From Armatimonas rosea (lineage in GTDB: Bacteria; Armatimonadota; Armatimonadia; Armatimonadales; Armatimonadaceae): 64,000 nucleotides of DNA. Below the pieces are notes generated by a model, which was given only the letters and a program-made list of their open reading frames with translations, ran no database searches and was not told the DNA's origin. The DNA is taken from assembly GCF_014202505.1 (NCBI RefSeq), contig NZ_JACHGW010000003.1, forward strand, positions 186,001 to 250,000. The letters run 5' to 3'. Positions within the stretch are counted from its first letter, which is position 1. The number at the start of each line of letters is the position of its first letter. The translations under genes were made by a program, and so were the position numbers. This document shows, piece after piece, positions 59,907 through 64,000 of the stretch.

Positions 59907-62138
59907 TCAAATCCCCGGAAATCCGTCGCGGCGGACGTAGAAGCGGGCTCTCTTGATGCGGCCATTGGGGGCGGGATCGCCCTGTCGGGGCAGGAGCTTG
60001 ACCCCCGTGAGGAGCTGCTCACTACCGATATCCACAACCAGATGGTGTGGGTGGTTCTGCTCGCCGCTGGAGTAGGCGGTGTGCCAGTGCGTGTTGGGGT
60101 TGCCATCGAGCACGTTGTCCGACTTGCCATCCTCCGAGTCCGTCTCCTCGCTGCTGGCGTAGATCACGCGCGCCCGAAGCGGCTTGCCGTTTTCCCCCAG
60201 CACCGTCAGCTCCGCCAGAGTCGCGAAGGCATCGCCCTTGTAGTTGGAGAGGCTCTCTAGACACAGATAGCGACCCGGGACAGGAGTGGGAAAGGTGATG
60301 CTCTGGAGCGCACCGCCGTCGGGGAGCGTGCCTTCCCAGGTGGGGGCCAGCGAGACCAGGCTCAGGTTCTGGCCACGCTTGCGGTGCGGCTGAGCGGGGA
60401 GCGCATCGGGGCGGAGGTCATCGAGGATGGGCTCGGTGAGGCCGGAGAGCGCGGCCTGGCGGGGCTCTTCCCAGGCAAGCACGACGATCTCATTGACGCC
60501 CTCTTTGAGCCAGCAGCCGGGGCAGTAGAGGGTCTGCTGGGGGCCTATACTCCAGTAGCGCCCGAGGTGCTGCCCATTGACCCAGACCATCCCACGCTTC
60601 CAGCCGCGCATGTCCAGGTAGGTGTCGCCGGTCTGGGTGAGCGTGATGGTGGCGCGGTAGTAGCTGGGGCCGGCAAAGTCCTGGAGCTGGTAGCGCAGAC
60701 CGGTCGGTGCGGCCTCCAGCGGGAGCGGGAAGACCTGCCAGGGCGCGGTGAGCGGCTTGCCATCCAATAAAATCTCGCCGGCGAGTCCCTTGCGGTCGTG
60801 CAGGCCGCCGCCGTAGTTGATGCGCCCGAGGGCCTCGACCAGGATATCCAGCGGCCGGGAGTCGTGGCGCGGAGGAACGGAAACCGTGTGGCTCTCACCG
60901 TCGCGGCGGTTGAGTGTCCCCAGGCGCTCCCCACCAACCGTCACCTGGGCGATGTCGTGGATGCCGGTGAGGCTGAGTGTCGCGGCCTCACCGGGGGGGA
61001 GCATCGTGCGATAGAGGATCGCCCCGAGCGCACAGTCGTAGCTCTCCAGGGTGCGGGGCTTGCTGTCGAGAACCGGCTTGGGCAGGTGCTCCAGGAGCCG
61101 CGCGGACTCCTCGAAGCGAATCCGTGGGAGTGCGATCGTTGGGATCGGCTTGGGGATAGGGGGGAGCGCCTCGCCGGTCGCCTTGCCGATGGCATCGCGG
61201 ATGGCGAGGAACTTCTCGGTGACCCCGCCCGCCTCAGGGATGGGGGCGTTGTAGTCGTAGCTGGTGGTGTCCGGTGCAAATTTCGGGTAGTTCGCCCCGG
61301 CCCATAGCCCAAAGCTCGTGCCGCCGTGGGCAACATAGAGGTTAAACGAGGTCTTCTCCGCTAGCATGGTCGTGACATCCCGCACGATCCCCGGTGTCCC
61401 CACTTTGGGAAACGGCTCGCCCCAGTGCGAGAGCCAGCCGGGGTAGTACTCGGTGACAATCAGCGGGCCGCTGGGACGGAAGCGACGCAGCTCCTTGAGC
61501 GAGCCCACTCCACCATTGACACCGCAGAACGTGTCGGTGCGCGAGCCGTTCCAGAGCTGGCTGGGGCCATCGGCGGTAAAGAGCGGGACATTCACCCCTG
61601 CACGCTCCCAGAGCTTCTTAACGGCCAGAATATACTCCTTGTCTTTGCCGTAGCTACCATACTCGTTCTCTACCTGCACCATCAGGATCGGGCCGCCGTT
61701 GGTGACCAGCAAGGGGCGCACCTCGGTCGCCAGCCGCGCGACATACTTGGCGACAGCGCTCATGTAGCGTGGGTCTTGCGTGCGGAGCTTGATGTCCGGG
61801 GTCTTGAGCAGCCACCAGGGAATCCCGCCCAGCTCCCACTCGGCGCAGACATAGGGCCCGGGGCGCAGCATGACCCAGAGGCCCTCTTCCTGCGCCTGCT
61901 TGATATACGCGGCCAGGTCTGCCATCCCCGCAAAGTTCCAGCGTCCGGGCGTCGGCTCGTGGAGGTTCCAGAAGTCGTAGGTGGCGACCATGTTGCAGCC
62001 CATGGCCTTGAGCATCTGCAAGCGGTGTCGCCAGTAGGGGCGCGGGATGCGGCAGTAGTGCATCTCGCCGCAGCGCAGAACCGTGGGCTTGCCATCAATG
62101 AGGAAGTCCTTCTCCCCGATCTCGAACGTGTGCTTCAT
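59907..62138 (-). CDS. GH35 beta-galactosidase with C-terminal discoidin-type domain
   Basis: A 743-residue enzyme from ATG 62138 after TGAGG. The TIM barrel carries GEMHYCRIPRPYW, NMVATYDFWNLHEPTPG, and LVQVENEYGSYG-like MVQVENEYG (acid/base Glu). The nucleophile Glu is in LIVTEYYPGWLSHWG, and MYVAHGGTSFG-like YVAHGGTSFG follows. All are GH35 marks. Beta-sandwich jelly rolls follow, with the usual RGWKRGMVWVNGQHLGRYW. The C-terminal domain (NVLDGNPNTHWHTAYSS) is F5/8-like but seems to end early (FYVRRDGFPGI then stop), beside the C-rich element at 59765-59900. It removes terminal beta-galactose from plant glycans. No signal peptide is evident. Confidence 0.93.
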   Translation of the reverse strand: MKHTFEIGEKDFLIDGKPTVLRCGEMHYCRIPRPYWRHRLQMLKAMGCNMVATYDFWNLHEPTPGRWNFAGMADLAAYIKQAQEEGLWVMLRPGPYVCAEWELGGIPWWLLKTPDIKLRTQDPRYMSAVAKYVARLATEVRPLLVTNGGPILMVQVENEYGSYGKDKEYILAVKKLWERAGVNVPLFTADGPSQLWNGSRTDTFCGVNGGVGSLKELRRFRPSGPLIVTEYYPGWLSHWGEPFPKVGTPGIVRDVTTMLAEKTSFNLYVAHGGTSFGLWAGANYPKFAPDTTSYDYNAPIPEAGGVTEKFLAIRDAIGKATGEALPPIPKPIPTIALPRIRFEESARLLEHLPKPVLDSKPRTLESYDCALGAILYRTMLPPGEAATLSLTGIHDIAQVTVGGERLGTLNRRDGESHTVSVPPRHDSRPLDILVEALGRINYGGGLHDRKGLAGEILLDGKPLTAPWQVFPLPLEAAPTGLRYQLQDFAGPSYYRATITLTQTGDTYLDMRGWKRGMVWVNGQHLGRYWSIGPQQTLYCPGCWLKEGVNEIVVLAWEEPRQAALSGLTEPILDDLRPDALPAQPHRKRGQNLSLVSLAPTWEGTLPDGGALQSITFPTPVPGRYLCLESLSNYKGDAFATLAELTVLGENGKPLRARVIYASSEETDSEDGKSDNVLDGNPNTHWHTAYSSGEQNHPHHLVVDIGSEQLLTGVKLLPRQGDPAPNGRIKRARFYVRRDGFPGI

Positions 62139-62204
62139 AGCCTCACAGGTTCGCCGTGTGGACGGTTGTATCCTGCGTTCGTTTTGGAGCACTCCCATTT
62201 TGAT

Positions 62205-62334
62205 CGCCCCCGTTGGAGGGGAGCGTCTTGCTGTCCTCGTGCCTCGGACACAAAGGGCTCTGCCCATTCCGAATTATGGCCGAAGGCCTTCGTGTCGCGA
62301 AGCGATAGCAAGACGCCCCCCTCCAACGGGGGCG
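62205..62334. repeat. 130-bp element with 28-bp terminal inverted repeats
   Basis: The left arm (62205-62232) and right arm (62307-62334) are inverted copies matching at 27 of 28 positions, starting CGCCCCCGTTGGAG. The core includes the 38-bp repeat also present at 2485-2522. No ORF is needed to explain it. It lies between the GH35 gene and the four-helix membrane protein gene. It looks like a MITE or REP-type element. Confidence 0.75.
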
Positions 62335-62360
62335 GTCTAAACGCGAGCGATCCGATAGGG

Positions 62361-62792
62361 CTACTTGCTTTCGTCGATTCGCTTGAGAAACCACGCGAAC
62401 CAAGTGAAGACGAGGGCGACAATGAGGAGGGGCAAGATGTAGTAGATGAAATCTGATAGGCGGAACCCATTTTTTAACATCGCCCAAGCGGTGACGGCAA
62501 AAAAGCCCAGAGCACCGGCCACGCCCAGCCACTGGGTCGCAAAGGCAAGGCGGCGCTGACGCAGAAACACGAGGATGCCGGTGAGGATTGCCCCAAGAGC
62601 TCCCAGCGCTCCGGTGCTACCGGGGAGAAGGAAGATGGGGCTATCCCCAAGATGGATCAGGAGGTCAAAGGCGCTCCAGGCCCCGACTGCCCCGATCAGC
62701 AGGTTGAGAATAGCAACCACAACCTCCCCGACACTGAGGCGCTGCTTGGGGGAGGAGTTTTGCTTGGTCGGTTTTTGTTGCTGGGCTTGCAT
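62361..62792 (-). CDS. Four-helix membrane protein
   Basis: A 143-residue protein with hydrophobic segments at about 22-45 (VVVAILNLLIGAVGAWSAF), 55-75 (LGALGAILTGILVFL), 85-105 (WLGVAGALGFFAVTAWAML) and 115-137 (YYILPLLIVALVFTWFAWFL), with a charged end. No motif is recognised. It is 1 nt from the TPR-like gene and probably co-transcribed with it. Confidence 0.68.
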   Translation of the reverse strand: MQAQQQKPTKQNSSPKQRLSVGEVVVAILNLLIGAVGAWSAFDLLIHLGDSPIFLLPGSTGALGALGAILTGILVFLRQRRLAFATQWLGVAGALGFFAVTAWAMLKNGFRLSDFIYYILPLLIVALVFTWFAWFLKRIDESK

Positions 62793-62793
62793 A

Positions 62794-64000
62794 CTACGAC
62801 CTCTCTGTCTCCGTGGGGGTCTTCGCCGCCAGAATGCCGTGGCAGCGCAGAGTCAGGCGATCCACCGGCGTGGGGACTCCTGCGAGGACGATCTGGAGAC
62901 CGTCGATGTCTCCACACCGGGCGAGGTGCTCCACGACGGAGAGAAGGACTTGTCGGGCTTGGTAGCTATTGGGGGAAAAGCTTCTTACCTGCTCCATCGC
63001 ACGGGTGAGAGTCGCATGCGCTCCCTCACGATCTTGTGCGGCTTCTTGCACCTTGGCAATCTGGAGAAGAGTGGTGGAGCGCTCCTGTGGGCTCTTGATC
63101 TCGTCACAGGTCTGCTTGGCACGAGCCAGCTCCCCAAGGGTGGCCTCCACGACCGCCAGGCCCGCCAGGCTCGTGTCGCCAGATGCCGCCTGGTGTGCAA
63201 GCGCAAGGAGCGGGCGTGGGTCCTCGTGGAGTGCTGCGCGTGCCTTTGCGACGTCAACGAGGGCACTTGCACGCCAGGAGGGGTGGGGGATCGCCTCGGC
63301 GGTCTGCTGGGCTCCCGCTCGGTCACCTGCCTCGCACTGCAGGGCCGCGATCTGAGAGAGGGTCCTGGAGCGAACCTCGACAGAGGCGATCGCGTTCGCG
63401 GTCTTGCGTGCCTCGGTGAGGGCGTCGGCCTTGGCCTGGGCAAGTGCGATCTGGCTGAGTCCCTGAGACTTTTTGTTGCTCCAGGGGTTGGCAGGAGTCT
63501 CGGGGAGATACTCCAGGAGCTGACGGGCGCTAGTGAGATCACCGACTGCGGCAAGTGCCGCCAGCACGGAGGCGATCATATCCTCTCGAAGTGTTGATTT
63601 CGTCATGCCCAGTGCCAGCCGCCGCGCTTCGTAGGGATTTCTCGCGTTGATATGGGCGTGCACGAGATGGACCGTTCGTGAGTCTTTGTCGGCGATGGTC
63701 TGGATCTGTTTCTCTAGGCCCACGAGATCCCCCCGCCGTACGAGGGCTAGGGTAATACAGCTCTGCGCCCAGTCTCTGATCGAGGGATCTGCGATCGACT
63801 CTGTCGTCCGCCGTGCACCGTGGAGATCGTTGCTCTCTGCTTGCGCCTCGGCAATCTCGAAGAGCAGGCGGCTCTGGTAGTAGGGGGGCAAGAGGGCGGC
63901 AAGCTGTCTCTGCTGCGCAATCGCCTGCGGGGTTGTGAGGGGGACTACCTGCGAGAGCGCTATAATCGCCGCGTCATCGCGCTGCTCGGTGTCTTTGAGG
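62794..64000 (-). CDS. Helical-repeat (TPR-like) protein, 5'-truncated by window edge
   Basis: The frame is open to base 64000 (…QRDDAAIIALSQVVPLT… upstream of MPPYYQ at 63891), so the start lies outside the window. At least 400 residues are visible. The protein is a run of ~35-residue helical repeats with pattern A-x-x-I-A-x-x-Q-x-x-x-G-D-x-x-G-A (LSQIAALQCEAGDRAGAQQT, LLQIAKVQEAAQDREGAHAT). It resembles TPR-like tandem repeats without catalytic motif. It is probably a protein-interaction scaffold; the partner is unknown. It is in an operon with the downstream membrane protein gene. Confidence 0.7.
   Translation of the reverse strand, partial: LKDTEQRDDAAIIALSQVVPLTTPQAIAQQRQLAALLPPYYQSRLLFEIAEAQAESNDLHGARRTTESIADPSIRDWAQSCITLALVRRGDLVGLEKQIQTIADKDSRTVHLVHAHINARNPYEARRLALGMTKSTLREDMIASVLAALAAVGDLTSARQLLEYLPETPANPWSNKKSQGLSQIALAQAKADALTEARKTANAIASVEVRSRTLSQIAALQCEAGDRAGAQQTAEAIPHPSWRASALVDVAKARAALHEDPRPLLALAHQAASGDTSLAGLAVVEATLGELARAKQTCDEIKSPQERSTTLLQIAKVQEAAQDREGAHATLTRAMEQVRSFSPNSYQARQVLLSVVEHLARCGDIDGLQIVLAGVPTPVDRLTLRCHGILAAKTPTETERS

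Overview
The window looks like chromosomal DNA of a GC-rich, diderm, heterotrophic bacterium that degrades plant polysaccharides. The mix of genes (rhamnosidase-, GH51-, GH35- and GH63-like glycoside hydrolases, PD40 propeller proteins, SARP/AAA proteins, many TPR proteins, tightly overlapping operons, and a predicted outer-membrane porin ending in Phe) fits Armatimonadota best. That assignment is an inference from gene content, not from a marker-gene search. Two tRNA genes and no rRNA genes were seen.

Layout. 0-15 kb is largely housekeeping: the end of an alpha-L-rhamnosidase-like gene, an AcpH-like phosphodiesterase, clpS, an alpha/beta hydrolase, tpiA, tRNA-Arg(UCU), a sugar-isomerase-like TIM barrel, a zinc-ribbon protein, mfd, three TPR membrane proteins in a row, and two PD40 beta-propeller secreted proteins. 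tRNA-fMet sits at 15.3 kb.

15.6-27.7 kb is an accessory region. It begins with three genes sharing a related AAA/STAND-like ATPase module. One is fused to a SARP-type DNA-binding domain, one to a membrane segment and a WD40 propeller, and one to a class III nucleotide cyclase plus a TIR domain. The latter two genes share an almost identical operator-promoter (two GTCACGCAA direct repeats and a GTGACGG half-site, always 9 bp before the -10 box). The SARP gene's start overlaps one copy of the operator. I propose these form one regulon and possibly one signalling or defence system. They are followed by a three-gene unit of unknown function, a serine-recombinase remnant, a PUA/EVE-like HNH endonuclease gene and a decayed AbiEi-like stretch.

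27.7-38.6 kb holds a NarL-type two-component pair, a CsgG-like secreted protein, a probable seven-gene minus-strand operon (MacA-like adaptor, LolD/MacB-like ATPase, MacB-like permease, three small or unknown proteins, a DHA2-type MFS exporter), an NHL-repeat lipoprotein and two small basic secreted proteins. A 22-bp site with a TGCCG-N2-CGGCA core is present both upstream of the two-component operon and upstream of the NHL gene.

38.8-47.3 kb holds a polysaccharide deacetylase, two ECF sigma factors with membrane partner proteins, a beta carbonic anhydrase with a porin, and two TlpA-type thioredoxins. 47.3-64 kb is rich in carbohydrate-active enzymes, interspersed with an RRM RNA-binding protein, a haemolysin III homologue, a PAS histidine kinase and gapA. 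Two kinds of palindromic intergenic elements lie near the right end. The last gene runs off the window.

Several genes (the cyclase-TIR gene, mfd, the isomerase-like gene, a TPR gene, the HNH gene, the deacetylase) have a -10-like box so close to the start codon that leaderless or near-leaderless mRNAs are likely.
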